Assembly (NCBI RefSeq): GCF_007746075.1
Contig: NZ_CP036339.1
Span: forward strand, 3,625,786 to 3,689,785
DNA length: 64,000 nt
From: Lacipirellula limnantheis
GTDB lineage: Bacteria > Planctomycetota > Planctomycetia > Pirellulales > Lacipirellulaceae
Direction: 5' to 3'
In this document: piece by piece, positions 1 to 9,163 of the stretch
Numbering within the stretch: position 1 is the first letter of the stretch
Layout of the letters: every line of letters begins with the position of its first letter
Translations under genes and position numbers: made by a program
The notes under the pieces: model-generated
Databases searched by the model: none
The model's input: only the letters and a program-made list of their open reading frames with translations
Told to the model about the DNA's origin: nothing

Positions 1-1
1 G

Positions 2-460
2 GTCCTCGGGTTCCAGACCGATACGACCCGCATTTCGACGCTCAAGCTCAACAACGATCATTCGTCGCTCCGCTTCCCGAATCTCGGCATCGACTACATG
101 ATCCACCATCTCCTCTCGCATACCGACAACGCCGACTGGCTGAAGGTGAATCAATTCTTCGTCGAGCAGGTCGCCTATCTCGCCCGCAAGCTCGATGCGA
201 TCCAGGAGGGCCCGCGAACGGCGCTCGACAATTCAATGCTCCTCTTCTGCTCCAGCATGATGAGCGGCAGCCACGACGCCACGCAGCTTCCCGTCGTGAT
301 GCTCGGCGGCGCCGGCGGCAAGTTGAAGGGGGGCCGCGTGCTCGACTATCGCGAACAACCCGAACGGCAGATGTGCCGTCTCTATCTTTCGATCATGAAC
401 AAGATGGGCGTCGAACTCGATCAATTCGGCGACGCGACGCGAGCGCTGGAAGAAGTCTGA
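2..460 (+). CDS. DUF1552 domain protein, C-terminal part (5' end outside window)
   Basis: The frame is open from the window edge and ends at TGA 458-460, leaving 152 residues. The visible part matches the C-terminal half of planctomycete/myxobacterial DUF1552 proteins. It starts with the block FQTDTTRISTLKLNNDHSS and later has the NSMLLFCSSMMSGSHDATQLP and VMLGGAGGKLKGGR stretches typical of the family. These proteins are usually Tat-exported and occur next to cytochrome c/DUF1592 proteins; their reaction is not known. The partner gene would lie upstream of this window. The next gene is convergent (stop at 624), so this is the last gene of its transcription unit. Confidence 0.85.
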   Translation, partial: VLGFQTDTTRISTLKLNNDHSSLRFPNLGIDYMIHHLLSHTDNADWLKVNQFFVEQVAYLARKLDAIQEGPRTALDNSMLLFCSSMMSGSHDATQLPVVMLGGAGGKLKGGRVLDYREQPERQMCRLYLSIMNKMGVELDQFGDATRALEEV

Positions 461-623
461 ATTTTCGCACCGGCTGCCCGTCGCGAAGATTCCGGAGTCG
501 CAAGTGGCTAACGCCGCAGCGGCGGGCGTACCGCTATGTGCGCCTGCTCACTTATGATGCGCAGTGTTTGCGGGAAGGCAATCGACCAAACAAGTGCCGC
601 CTCCCAGCGTTTGCGACCTCCAC

Positions 624-2123
624 TCAGGCTCGAAAACGTCGGAACTGTCCAGCAGCGGCAAGGCAGATCAGTAGCCAACCAGCTGGTTCGGGAATTGAAA
701 CGGCGGCCTGAGGATTGATCAGCACCGTGAGAGAAGCGATGGAACCTTGATTGGCGGTGAGGATGATGCTGCCGGGCATGTATCCGACCAACGCGGAGAC
801 GTCCAACACTCCGGTGCTCTCGGTGGCTGTCGCGATGCCAATATTATCGGCAATCAACGTTAGTCCGCTTCCGTCGGGGCGACTCATCCACGTTTCGCCG
901 TTAACGGTGCCACTATCTTCGTTGACGAAGATCAGCCCCTCGGGATACGAGGTTCCGCCGAGCGTGGTGGCGTCGGTCCACTCGACGTTGTCGGCGTCGC
1001 CAATGGCGCCGTCGAGGTCGTTGGCGTGATTGTGTATCTTGGTGATCGTAAAACCGGAGGCGGCCGCGTTGAAGCTGCCGCCGCTGAAATCGAGATTGAA
1101 GTCGAAGGTGAAGACGCCTGAATCTTCGTCGCCCAAGACGACCTTCGTGGGATCGACGGGGCTCGTGTCGACGTCTTCGAGTTTGCTGGAGACGAGGGCG
1201 CCGGCAGGGGTGGCGTCGAGCGTGCCGTCGAGCGAGATTCCGCTCGAGGGAAGGGCGTCGTTAAGGTAATAGTAACTGCCGTAAGCTAGGCCGTTGCGGG
1301 CAAGGAAGTCGCCAGAGGCGGCGCCGAAGCGATCTTTCCCTTTCTCGCCGATGTAGAGTTGCATCCGCGACGTGCCGCCATCGGGCGACAGCAAGAGTGC
1401 GACGTGGTTGGTTTCGCCCGTGTCGAGCGCCGCGGCGTTCTCCCAGGAATCGAACGGGATGCCGCCGACTCCCCCCGGGGCGGTACCCGCCAAGCCGCTG
1501 ATCCGGTAGAAATCGCGATTGGCTAGGTCAAGAGCAAAGAGCCGGTTGGTTCCCCCCTCCTCACCGGTAATGTAAACATTGTCGGCGAAGCCCCGCCCCT
1601 GCCCGAACTCTTCCGGTTCGTACGACTGCCCAGAGCAGAAGCGTCCGAACGTCGTTGTCGTGGCGTCGACCGTAGGAATCCAGGAGACGCCGCCGTCGTT
1701 GCTCCAGCGCCCGTAGGCCTGACGAGCGGAACTGACGAAACTGACGCCCGGAGAGCCGCCGCCGATCGTATTGGCGATGGCCGTTTTCAAGGCGGCGACG
1801 TTCAGATTGACCTCGCTGATCGAACCGTCGCCGGTCTCATGGTTGATCGGCACGCTGAGCGTGCCCGGGCTGGAGATCCAGGCGCCTAAGCCGTCAAACG
1901 TGCCGGGCATTGCATAGCTAAATCCATCGCTGATGGGGTCGTTGCCGACGGAGATGACCTCAAAGGCCTTCCAGCCGTTGCGCGGGATCATTTGGAGCGG
2001 GCCGCCGTCGAGCGCGTGGACCGGGCGAGAGACCGCGCCGCCTGTGGCTAGTAAAATCAGCGCGACAATTTTCCAAGACGTTCGCGATCGAGCGCGAACA
2101 ATACCAATCGCAGGCGAGAACAT
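624..2123 (-). CDS. PEP-CTERM protein with PhoX-like/DUF839 (phytase-like propeller) domain
   Basis: This 499-residue protein begins with a basic N-terminus and a hydrophobic signal peptide ending near VHALDGG (about residue 39). The central part has features of alkaline-phosphatase PhoX-like DUF839 proteins: the VPINHETGDGS stretch, FGRFCSGQSYEPEEFG, YITGEEGGTNRLFALDLA and VDTSPVDPTKVVLGDEDSGVFTFDF. The C-terminus is a PEP-CTERM sorting tag: IPEP, a hydrophobic helix, then RRFRA. It is therefore probably exported and processed by an exosortase/archaeosortase-type system encoded elsewhere. Enzymatic activity is not shown by the sequence. The start is ATG 2121-2123. The next minus-strand gene upstream is another PEP-CTERM protein. 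Confidence 0.8.
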   Translation of the reverse strand: MFSPAIGIVRARSRTSWKIVALILLATGGAVSRPVHALDGGPLQMIPRNGWKAFEVISVGNDPISDGFSYAMPGTFDGLGAWISSPGTLSVPINHETGDGSISEVNLNVAALKTAIANTIGGGSPGVSFVSSARQAYGRWSNDGGVSWIPTVDATTTTFGRFCSGQSYEPEEFGQGRGFADNVYITGEEGGTNRLFALDLANRDFYRISGLAGTAPGGVGGIPFDSWENAAALDTGETNHVALLLSPDGGTSRMQLYIGEKGKDRFGAASGDFLARNGLAYGSYYYLNDALPSSGISLDGTLDATPAGALVSSKLEDVDTSPVDPTKVVLGDEDSGVFTFDFNLDFSGGSFNAAASGFTITKIHNHANDLDGAIGDADNVEWTDATTLGGTSYPEGLIFVNEDSGTVNGETWMSRPDGSGLTLIADNIGIATATESTGVLDVSALVGYMPGSIILTANQGSIASLTVLINPQAAVSIPEPAGWLLICLAAAGQFRRFRA

Positions 2124-2181
2124 GGCGGTGCTACCTCGAATTGGCCGCGACGCTTCCAGCGAGAATGCGAATCAAACTTCG

Positions 2182-3063
2182 TTACGCCGCTCGCCGCCGG
2201 CGAATCTGGCATCCGATTGCCATAAGCGCCGCGCTCGCCAGCGCCAGCGTCGACGGTTCCGGCACGACGCGCAGAGTCACGTTGTCGAGGCCAATGATTT
2301 GGTCGGGCGACGGATCAATGGCGTTGTCGTCGACCCAACGAAGGATGAGATTAGCGCCCGCATTCAACGGCCCGCCGAGATTGATCGCGCCGGCGACGCT
2401 GGTGACGCCCACCGTATTGGGGACGATGGGGTTGGTCGCCGGACCGGTGCCGACCGGAATCAGCGCATCGACCGCGGTGAAGTTCACGCCGTTATCGAGA
2501 CTGTAGAAGAGCCAGTAGCCAGGCAATTCATCGGAGCCTTCGGGAATGCCGGCGCCGGGGGTCCTGCCCGCGTTGTCGGCGCCAACTTGATAACGGCGAA
2601 TATCGTACGAGGTCAACAACGAGTTCTGGGGAACTCCGGAATTGTTGGTGATGGACAACTGAATGACGCTGGCGGCAATGCCCGTGGGGGCGGTGGCAAG
2701 ACCGCGATCTGGAGCCGCCCCGCTGGCGCCAAGGGCGTTGTAGCCGTTGACCTGATTGCCAGTGGGATTGTTGTTCACCGTGAGGGCGCCGCCCACGACC
2801 CCGCCAGCCGCCGCAACGCCATTTGGGATGGCGCCTACGGCTGGAGTGGAGTTCGAGCCGGTGTTGTTGATGAACGTGCCGCTCGCGCCATTGAGCTGAA
2901 GAATCTGCCAACCAACAGGCGCAACCGTGCCAGCGGCACCCATCGAGTCAAAGTTCTCGGAGTAACCGCCAGGCCCGAGCAGCGCCTGGGCCGTGGCCCA
3001 GGGAGAGAACGCTGGGCAAGCCATTGTCGTCATCAGCGTGAGTGCGAAAAGGTTGTGTTTCAT
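2182..3063 (-). CDS. PEP-CTERM sorting domain protein, unknown function
   Basis: A 293-residue exported protein. I place the start at ATG 3061-3063 (MKHNLFALTLM) because a GTGGAG ribosome-binding site lies 6 bases upstream; a longer frame would need a GTG start inside that site. A signal peptide ends near ATAQA. The body is Gly/Asn/Thr-rich beta-type sequence with YSENFDSMGAAGTVAPVGW near the start, a pattern common in planctomycete PEP-CTERM proteins. The C-terminus is VVPEPSTLALASAALMAIG followed by an Arg-rich tail, the classical tag. No catalytic motif is recognised; a surface or matrix role is only an inference from the tag. It may be co-transcribed with the PhoX-like gene downstream, after a 58-base gap. 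Confidence 0.8.
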   Translation of the reverse strand: MKHNLFALTLMTTMACPAFSPWATAQALLGPGGYSENFDSMGAAGTVAPVGWQILQLNGASGTFINNTGSNSTPAVGAIPNGVAAAGGVVGGALTVNNNPTGNQVNGYNALGASGAAPDRGLATAPTGIAASVIQLSITNNSGVPQNSLLTSYDIRRYQVGADNAGRTPGAGIPEGSDELPGYWLFYSLDNGVNFTAVDALIPVGTGPATNPIVPNTVGVTSVAGAINLGGPLNAGANLILRWVDDNAIDPSPDQIIGLDNVTLRVVPEPSTLALASAALMAIGCQIRRRRAA

Positions 3064-3527
3064 TAGTCGCTCCACCTATAATCGGATAAGCAAGCCGATA
3101 TCAATTCACATCGACCGGTGCGCTCCGCGAGGCATCGCAGGTAGCTAACGTCGCAGCTAACTGGCAAAGATAAGATTTGAAAGGTTCGGAAGAGGTGAAA
3201 GAGAAAAGTTGACCGCTACGAGCGGGAAGGCGTCTAGCCGGCGTTACAATGCGGCTGAAGTTCCTCGCGACGATGCGGCTGGTCAAAATGACAGGTCAAT
3301 TTAGGTAGGTCCAGTAAATTATTCACGATTTCTTAATAATTTCTCATTTGCGAAGGGACGCAGTCTTTTTTAGCCGATCCGCTACCTTCTCGCCGGGGCG
3401 TGACATCCCGAGGCACTCAGCGGTCGATCCGGCGCGACGACTGCCGCATCCCGTTAGAGTGCCTCCGAGCGTGCCTCGCCGCCAAAACTCCCGATTCCGA
3501 CCCTTCCATCGACGGCTCAACCGCAGC
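3064..3527. other. divergent intergenic region, 464 bases
   Basis: Lies between the divergent PEP-CTERM gene (minus) and cytochrome c-type gene (plus) and must contain promoters for both. The stretch 3310-3345 is clearly A+T-rich against the surroundings and is the most likely promoter zone for the plus-strand gene. No convincing paired -35/-10 elements with normal spacing were identified for it. Confidence 0.4.
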
Positions 3528-5750
3528 ATGGGAACTTACCGACCTACGCTGGCAACCGTCGTTGTCGTTGCATTGTCTGCGGCCTTGTCCAGTCGCCGCG
3601 CCAGCAGTAGCGCTGAAGCCGAAGAATTCAGAGCAAATGTTGTGCAGTTTCGCGAACGAATCGTCCCCTTATTCGAAAGCCGCTGCCTCCGTTGTCACGA
3701 AGGCGACTCCCCCGCAGGCGAGCTATCGCTCACCACCCGCGAGCGCGTGATCAAGGGGGGGATCAGCGGAGTCGCCATCGTTCCCGGCCGCCCGGAAGAA
3801 AGCTCTCTTCTTGACGCCGTCTCAGGCGACGAGCCGGCGATGCCGAAAGAGGGTCCGCCCCTCACCGCCGCCGAAGTTGCGGCGATCCGTCACTGGATCG
3901 CCGCCGGCGCCCCTTGGCCGACCGACGTTGAACTCACCGACAACCGCCCGCACGATCTCAATTGGTGGTCGCTCGAGCCGCTCATCCGTCCAGCGGTTCC
4001 CGCTGTCGAGAGCCAATGGATCCGCACGCCCATCGACGCCTTCATTTTGGAGAAGCTTCAAGCCAACGGCCTCGCACCGTCGCCCGAGGCCGATCGCCGC
4101 TCGCTCCTCCGCCGACTTTACTTCGACCTCACCGGCCTCCCGCCGACGCCTGACGAAGCAGAAGCGTTCCTCAAAGACGAAAGTCCCAACGCCTACGAAG
4201 CGCTTGTCGATCGCCTCCTCGCCTCGCCGCGCTACGGCGAACGGTGGGGCCGTCACTGGCTCGACGTCGCCCACTACGGCGACACACACGGCTACGACAA
4301 AGATAAGGTCCGTCCGAACGCCTGGCCTTATCGCGACTACGTCATCCGCTCGTTCAACGACGATAAACCTTACCGCCGCTTTCTCGCAGAGCAGATCGCT
4401 GGCGACGTCCTCTTCCCCGAGTCGCCCGACGGCGTGATCGCCACCGGCTTCCTCGTCGCAGGGCCGTTCGACTTCGTCGGCCAGATTGAAGTCGCCGACG
4501 GCACGCTCGCCAAGGCGATCACCCGCAACCTCGATCGCGACGACATGGTGACGACCGTCGTCAACACGTTCAATAGCATGACGGCGCAGTGCGCCCGCTG
4601 TCACAATCACAAGTTCGATCCGATCTCGCAGGAAGATTACTACAGCCTGCAAGCCGTCTTCGCTGGCGTCGATCGCGCGGAGCGTCCCTACGGCGCCGGC
4701 AACCCGGAGGAGGCGCCGCGAACGTTCGCCGCCGCGAGCGATTTTCCGCCGCACGGAGCGTTCACTTCCACCAAAGGCGTTGCGAGATCGATTCGCCTGT
4801 TGAAACGCGGCAACGAAGCCACTCCCGGTGACGAAGTCTCGCCGGGAACCTGCGGCTACCTGCCGGCGCTCGGTTCTCGTTTCGAACTTGATCCCGCCGC
4901 CAACGAAGGCGCTCGCCGGGCGGCGCTCGCGGCGTGGCTCGCGCACCAGGACAATCCGCTCACGTGGCGCTCCATCGTCAACCGCGTCTGGCAGTACCAC
5001 TTTGGCCGCGGCATCGTCGACACGCCGAACGACTTCGGCCGCATGGGTTCGCTGCCGACGCACCCTGAATTGCTCGACTGGCTTGCCGTTGAATTCCGCG
5101 ACGGGCCGCAAAGCCTCAAAGCGCTCCATCGTCTCATCTGTACCAGCGCTGTCTACCGGCAAGCGTCCCTCGGCAATCCCGCCTTCGAAAGCAGCGACGG
5201 CGCCAACCAATTCCTCTGGCGGATGAACCGCCGCAAGCTCGAGGCCGAAGCCGTACGCGACGCGGTACTGGCCGTCGCGGGCCAGCTCGACCTCACCGCC
5301 GGCGGCCCCGGCTTCCGCGCGTTCGAGTTCCGCGACGATGAGTCGCCCCACTATGACTACGAGCAATACGATCCCGCCGACCCGCAGTCGCACCGCCGCA
5401 GCGTCTATCGCCAGATCGTCCGCAGCGTTCCCGATCCCTTCATGGCGACGCTAGACTGCGCCGATTCCTCGGCCGCCGTCGCCAAGAGAAACGAAACGCT
5501 GACGCCGCTGCAGGCGCTGGCCATGCTAAACAACCGCTTCATGGTGAGCATGGCCGAGCGTTTTGCCGAGCGAATCGAACCGCTCGGCGCAGACGACGCG
5601 CACCGCCTCGCCACCGCGTGGCAACTCGCCTTCGCGCGCCAACCGACGCCCGAGGAGCTTGCCCCGCTCGTCGCCTACGCCGAACAGTACGGCCTCGCCA
5701 ACGCCTGCCGCGTGATCTTCAACATGAATGAGTTCGTCTTCATCGATTGA
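3528..5750 (+). CDS. planctomycete cytochrome c / DUF1549 / DUF1553 protein (PSD1 family), short form
   Basis: A 740-residue exported protein. The start ATG 3528 precedes a clear signal peptide ([16 protein letters not shown]); the upstream extension of the frame begins with TTG and is Arg-rich, so it is rejected. The N-terminal planctomycete cytochrome c domain has a CxxCH heme site at Cys53-His57 (CLRCH). DUF1549 follows (about 150-370), with the conserved [14 protein letters not shown] and [13 protein letters not shown] (Cys355-His359). DUF1553 is C-terminal ([20 protein letters not shown], then [13 protein letters not shown]). Most relatives are near 1000 residues and carry a long insert between these domains; here it is reduced to a short linker (about 385-440). 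A DUF1501 gene follows, the usual partner. A role in oxidation or breakdown of complex polysaccharides has been suggested for such pairs but is not shown. Confidence 0.9.
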   Translation: MGTYRPTLATVVVVALSAALSSRRASSSAEAEEFRANVVQFRERIVPLFESRCLRCHEGDSPAGELSLTTRERVIKGGISGVAIVPGRPEESSLLDAVSGDEPAMPKEGPPLTAAEVAAIRHWIAAGAPWPTDVELTDNRPHDLNWWSLEPLIRPAVPAVESQWIRTPIDAFILEKLQANGLAPSPEADRRSLLRRLYFDLTGLPPTPDEAEAFLKDESPNAYEALVDRLLASPRYGERWGRHWLDVAHYGDTHGYDKDKVRPNAWPYRDYVIRSFNDDKPYRRFLAEQIAGDVLFPESPDGVIATGFLVAGPFDFVGQIEVADGTLAKAITRNLDRDDMVTTVVNTFNSMTAQCARCHNHKFDPISQEDYYSLQAVFAGVDRAERPYGAGNPEEAPRTFAAASDFPPHGAFTSTKGVARSIRLLKRGNEATPGDEVSPGTCGYLPALGSRFELDPAANEGARRAALAAWLAHQDNPLTWRSIVNRVWQYHFGRGIVDTPNDFGRMGSLPTHPELLDWLAVEFRDGPQSLKALHRLICTSAVYRQASLGNPAFESSDGANQFLWRMNRRKLEAEAVRDAVLAVAGQLDLTAGGPGFRAFEFRDDESPHYDYEQYDPADPQSHRRSVYRQIVRSVPDPFMATLDCADSSAAVAKRNETLTPLQALAMLNNRFMVSMAERFAERIEPLGADDAHRLATAWQLAFARQPTPEELAPLVAYAEQYGLANACRVIFNMNEFVFID

Positions 5751-5818
5751 CTCTCATCCTGGAGCTGCTTTACCCCCTGGCTGCGAACCTTATTCAATAA
5801 GCATCACGAAACGCATTT

Positions 5819-5903
5819 ACCACAGAGAACACAGAGGCCACAGAGAAGAAAATAAACTGCAATCTCCGCAATTCCTTCTGTGATCTCTGTGTGCTCTGTG
5901 GTG
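5819..5903. repeat. imperfect inverted repeat (ACCACAGAG-type palindrome)
   Basis: The left arm at 5819-5848 begins ACCACAGAGAACACAGAGG. Its near reverse complement lies at 5875-5903 and ends CTCTGTGTGCTCTGTGGT. The loop of about 26 bases is A-rich then C-rich. The element sits in the 263-base gap between the cytochrome c-type gene and the DUF1501 gene, both on the plus strand. It would form a strong hairpin in the mRNA and could lower expression of the downstream gene or mark an internal 3' end. ACCACAGAG-type palindromes recur in many environmental genomes, to my recollection. Confidence 0.75.
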
Positions 5904-6013
5904 AAGGCGATAGGGATTAAGCATTTCAAGTATGACGGCAGTTGAATAGGACTCTCTGCCGGGTAACGCTACGCATAATGACGCTTACCGACAGAGCTGA
6001 CAGTTAAGCCGAC

Positions 6014-7513
6014 ATGCCCTCAATCATTCCGCCAACGCCGCCCTACAACGCCGCCTCCCGCCGCGACTTCCTCTGGAATCTCGGCGGCGGCCTCGGCGGC
6101 ATCGCGCTCGCCAGCATGCTCGGCCAAGACGGCCTCCTCGCCAGCGACGGCGTCGCAGCACGCCATGGAGTCCTCCACTATCCGCCGCGAACCAAACGCG
6201 TCGTCCAGCTTTACATGTCAGGCGCTGCCAGCCAGTGCGACCTCTGGGACTACAAACCGCAGCTCCAAAAACAACACGGCGAGAAATTTGATCCTGGCGA
6301 AGCCGTTGAGCTCTTCCAATCGTCGCCCGACAAGGTGATGCAATCCCCCTTCGCCTGGAAGCAATACGGCCAATCAGGCAAATGGCTCAGCGGCCCAGTG
6401 GCGCCGCTGGGCGACTGCGTCGACGACATCGCCTTCATCCACTCGATGGTGTCGAAGTCGAATGTCCACGGCCCCGCCACCTTCATGCAGGCGACCGGTT
6501 TCGTCCTACCCGGCTTCCCCAGCATGGGCTCGTGGATCAGCTACGGCCTCGGCAGCCTCAACGAGAATCTGCCGACGTTCGTCGTCCTCCCCGACCCGCG
6601 CGGCTTCGCCCCGAACGGCCCAAAGAACTGGGGCTCCGGCTTTCTCCCCGCCGAGCATCAAGCCTCGATGGTCCAGCCTAGCGCAAAGACGCCGATCGCC
6701 GACCTCTTCGCTCCCGCCGACGGCTATGTGAGCGCCTGCAGCGACGCCGACGCCCTCGATCTCCTCGCGACGCTCAATCGCCAACACGAGTCGACCCGCC
6801 CCGGCGACTCGCGGCTCGACGCCCGCATTCGCTCGTACGAACTCGCCGCTCGCATGCAGCTCAGCGCGCCGGAGGTCCTTGACCTCCGCCAAGAGCCCGA
6901 ACACATCCTCCGGATGTACGGCCTCGATCGCGACAACACGATCACCCCCGCGACGCCGCAGATCAACGCCGCCCAGGAGATCGAATACTTCGGCCGCAAT
7001 TGCCTCACCGCCCGGCGGCTGCTGGAGCGAGGCGTCCGCTTCGTCCAGATATGGAGCGGCGCCGACAACGGGTTCCCGCGCCGTAATTGGGACTCGCACG
7101 AGGATCTCGGCCGCGACCACGGCCCGTTAGCACAAGGGCTCGGCGTCGGCGCCGCCGCGCTGATCAAAGATCTCAAGCAGCGCGGCATGCTCGACGACAC
7201 GGTCATCCTCTGGACCACCGAGTTCGGCCGCATGCCGTGCAACCAAGGTTCGCTCGGCCGCGACCACAATCCGTTCGTCTTCACCAACTGGCTCGCCGGC
7301 GGCGGCATCCGCGGCGGCGTCACCTACGGCGAAAGCGACGAGTGGTCGTACAAACCGCTCGACCGCGACCGACCGACCTACTGCTACGACGTCCACGCCA
7401 CAATCCTGCACCAACTCGGCATCGACCACGAGCGGCTCACCTACCGCAGCAACGGCATCGACCGCCGCCTCACCGACGTTCACGGCCAAGTGATCCGCGA
7501 GATCATCAGCTAA
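6014..7513 (+). CDS. DUF1501 domain protein, Tat-exported
   Basis: A 499-residue protein with a twin-arginine signal: SRRDFLWNLGGGLGG at residues 15-29, followed by a hydrophobic stretch. The DUF1501 core is recognised from VQLYMSGAASQCDLWDYKP, the SMVSKSNVHGPATFMQATGF region, RNCLTARRLLERGVRFVQI and the late ILWTTEFGRMP and GRDHNPFVFTNWLAGGGIRGG blocks, ending with YDVHATILHQLGIDHERLTY. The fold is related to alkaline phosphatase/sulfatase, but the substrate is unknown. It is the normal downstream partner of the cytochrome c/DUF1549/DUF1553 protein encoded just before it. Start ATG 6014. Confidence 0.9.
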   Translation: MPSIIPPTPPYNAASRRDFLWNLGGGLGGIALASMLGQDGLLASDGVAARHGVLHYPPRTKRVVQLYMSGAASQCDLWDYKPQLQKQHGEKFDPGEAVELFQSSPDKVMQSPFAWKQYGQSGKWLSGPVAPLGDCVDDIAFIHSMVSKSNVHGPATFMQATGFVLPGFPSMGSWISYGLGSLNENLPTFVVLPDPRGFAPNGPKNWGSGFLPAEHQASMVQPSAKTPIADLFAPADGYVSACSDADALDLLATLNRQHESTRPGDSRLDARIRSYELAARMQLSAPEVLDLRQEPEHILRMYGLDRDNTITPATPQINAAQEIEYFGRNCLTARRLLERGVRFVQIWSGADNGFPRRNWDSHEDLGRDHGPLAQGLGVGAAALIKDLKQRGMLDDTVILWTTEFGRMPCNQGSLGRDHNPFVFTNWLAGGGIRGGVTYGESDEWSYKPLDRDRPTYCYDVHATILHQLGIDHERLTYRSNGIDRRLTDVHGQVIREIIS

Positions 7514-7522
7514 CGCCTTTGC

Positions 7523-7606
7523 AGCCCCTGGCTCCGCCAGGGGGTCGGCCACTATGCCGGCAGGCTTCGTCCCGCGAAGTGCTACCCCCTGGCGAAGCCA
7601 GGGGCT
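7523..7606. repeat. long inverted repeat between convergent genes
   Basis: The 23-base arms at 7523-7545 and 7584-7606 are reverse complements with one mismatch. Each arm is itself a small palindrome (CCCCTGG...CCAGGGG), so the element can form either two hairpins or one long stem enclosing 7546-7583. It starts 9 bases after the stop of the DUF1501 gene and ends 10 bases before the stop of the convergent MFS gene. A two-way transcription stop or a REP-like interspersed repeat is the likely nature. Confidence 0.75.
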
Positions 7607-7616
7607 AAAAGTGCGT

Positions 7617-8924
7617 TCAAGTCGCCTCAATCAGCGTCTCCCCAGCATCCGCCGAAGCTTCCGCCGCCGCCGCCAGACTAATCGCCTCCGCCGAAGTCGC
7701 CGCCCCATCCGCGACGCGCACGCGTCCCGCCAACCACAGACTCAACACTGTCGCCCCCGCCGCAATCCAGCCGACCGTGCCAAAGTGCTCCAGCTTGCCG
7801 TCCGCACTCTTTGAAATAATGGCGCCCCCGATCGACGCCCCGATCCCGCTGGCAATATGTTGCAGCGACGAGTTCGCACTTAGAAACCCGCCCCGCCGCC
7901 GCGGTTCGACGCTGCTGGTCACCATCGCCATCGCCGGAATCATCCGGCCGACGTTGAAGGCCATCATCACGCCAAAGAGCGCGATCGCCACGGCCGCGTG
8001 AACCGGCGGCAAGTGAGTCAGCACCACGAACATCACCGCCGAACCCGGCGCCACGATGCGATAAATCTTGAGTTTGCCATGCCGGTCCGCCAGTCGGCCG
8101 ACCACCGGCGCCGTCGCCAACGTTAGCACGCCGCCGGCGACGTACAGCAGCGACAGCTGGATCTCCGTGATGCCGATATTCCCGACCAGAAACACGCTGA
8201 GGTATGGAAATACGGAAAAGCTGCCGACCATCAAGGTCACGATCAGCGCGAACGCCTTCAAGTGATTGGCGTCTGAAAACGTCTCGATCAGAGACCGCAA
8301 CGGATGTTCGTGCGATTTGCCGACATGCGTATCAAGCGCCGGCATCGCGAACGGCGTCAGCACGAGCGCCGGAATTCCCGCGATCGCCAGCGTCACGAAC
8401 GGCACATGCCAACCGAAGTTCGTCCCGAGCAATTGCCCCAACGGCACGCCCGCCACCGACGCCAGCGCAAACCCCGTCATCAGCGACCCCGTCGCCCGAC
8501 CGCGGCGTTGCTCCGGGAAGACGTCGCCGATGATCGCCATCGCCATCCCGCCGAGAATGCCGCCAAAGGCGCCCGTCACGATCCGCGCGACCACCAGCAG
8601 TTCATACGTCGGCGCCAACCCGCAGCAAAGCGTCCCCAGCAGGAACCCTGCGTTGAGCGTCATGAACGTCGTCCGCCGCGCGAACCGATCGACGACCGAC
8701 GACGCAATCAACCCTGCCACCCCCGCGGCGAAGGTATACGACGAGATGATCACGCCAAACTGTGCCGGGTAGATCTGCAGCGACCGCATCAACTGCGGCC
8801 CCAGCGGCATCACGATCATGAAATCAACGATCGTCGTGAACTGCACCGCGGCCAGAATCAGCACCACCAACTGCTCACGCCGTCGCTGAAACGCCCCGTC
8901 GTCGCTCGCTCCCTCAACTTGCAT
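7617..8924 (-). CDS. MFS transporter (drug:H+ antiporter-like)
   Basis: A 435-residue polytopic membrane protein with about 12 predicted helices. I chose ATG 8922-8924 (MQVEGASDDGAFQRRREQL), which places a short cytoplasmic tail before the first helix (VVLILAAVQFTTIVDFMIVMPLGPQ); a longer upstream frame has no family-like sequence. The loop after helix 2 carries VVDRFARRTTF, a variant of the MFS motif A. The later RGRATGSLMTGFALASVAGVPLGQ resembles the motif C region of DHA1-type exporters. A second-half motif A-like loop reads GRLADRHGKLKIYR. The substrate cannot be named. It stands alone between a repeat and a 239-base gap. Confidence 0.85.
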   Translation of the reverse strand: MQVEGASDDGAFQRRREQLVVLILAAVQFTTIVDFMIVMPLGPQLMRSLQIYPAQFGVIISSYTFAAGVAGLIASSVVDRFARRTTFMTLNAGFLLGTLCCGLAPTYELLVVARIVTGAFGGILGGMAMAIIGDVFPEQRRGRATGSLMTGFALASVAGVPLGQLLGTNFGWHVPFVTLAIAGIPALVLTPFAMPALDTHVGKSHEHPLRSLIETFSDANHLKAFALIVTLMVGSFSVFPYLSVFLVGNIGITEIQLSLLYVAGGVLTLATAPVVGRLADRHGKLKIYRIVAPGSAVMFVVLTHLPPVHAAVAIALFGVMMAFNVGRMIPAMAMVTSSVEPRRRGGFLSANSSLQHIASGIGASIGGAIISKSADGKLEHFGTVGWIAAGATVLSLWLAGRVRVADGAATSAEAISLAAAAEASADAGETLIEAT

Positions 8925-9163
8925 CACGCTGCCTCGCTTCCTCGGTTCCGTTCCAATTCGCGCTCTTCCATCGAGGTCCGCGCGAGGCCTCATTCTACGC
9001 ACGGAGGCCGCCGCCGGTGAGGACTTGACGCGGCGACCACAGGTTCGCGGGAGCTTGTCGAAACGACGACGAGCGCCGTCAAGCTCCCCATTCGCGGCGA
9101 AGTGTTGCGAGACGCAACGATAGCGCGAGCTAGGCGTCGAAAAGAAATCTGCCGCTAATGCTC

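Noticed and set aside
3076..3104. TTGATA-17-TTATAG promoter-like sequence on the minus strand before the PEP-CTERM gene
   Set aside because: The predicted transcript would start about 6 bases before the ATG and cut off the ribosome-binding site, so it is unlikely to be the working promoter.
3822..5393. A 523-codon open frame on the minus strand
   Set aside because: It is antisense to the well-supported cytochrome c/DUF1549/DUF1553 gene and has no recognisable sequence.
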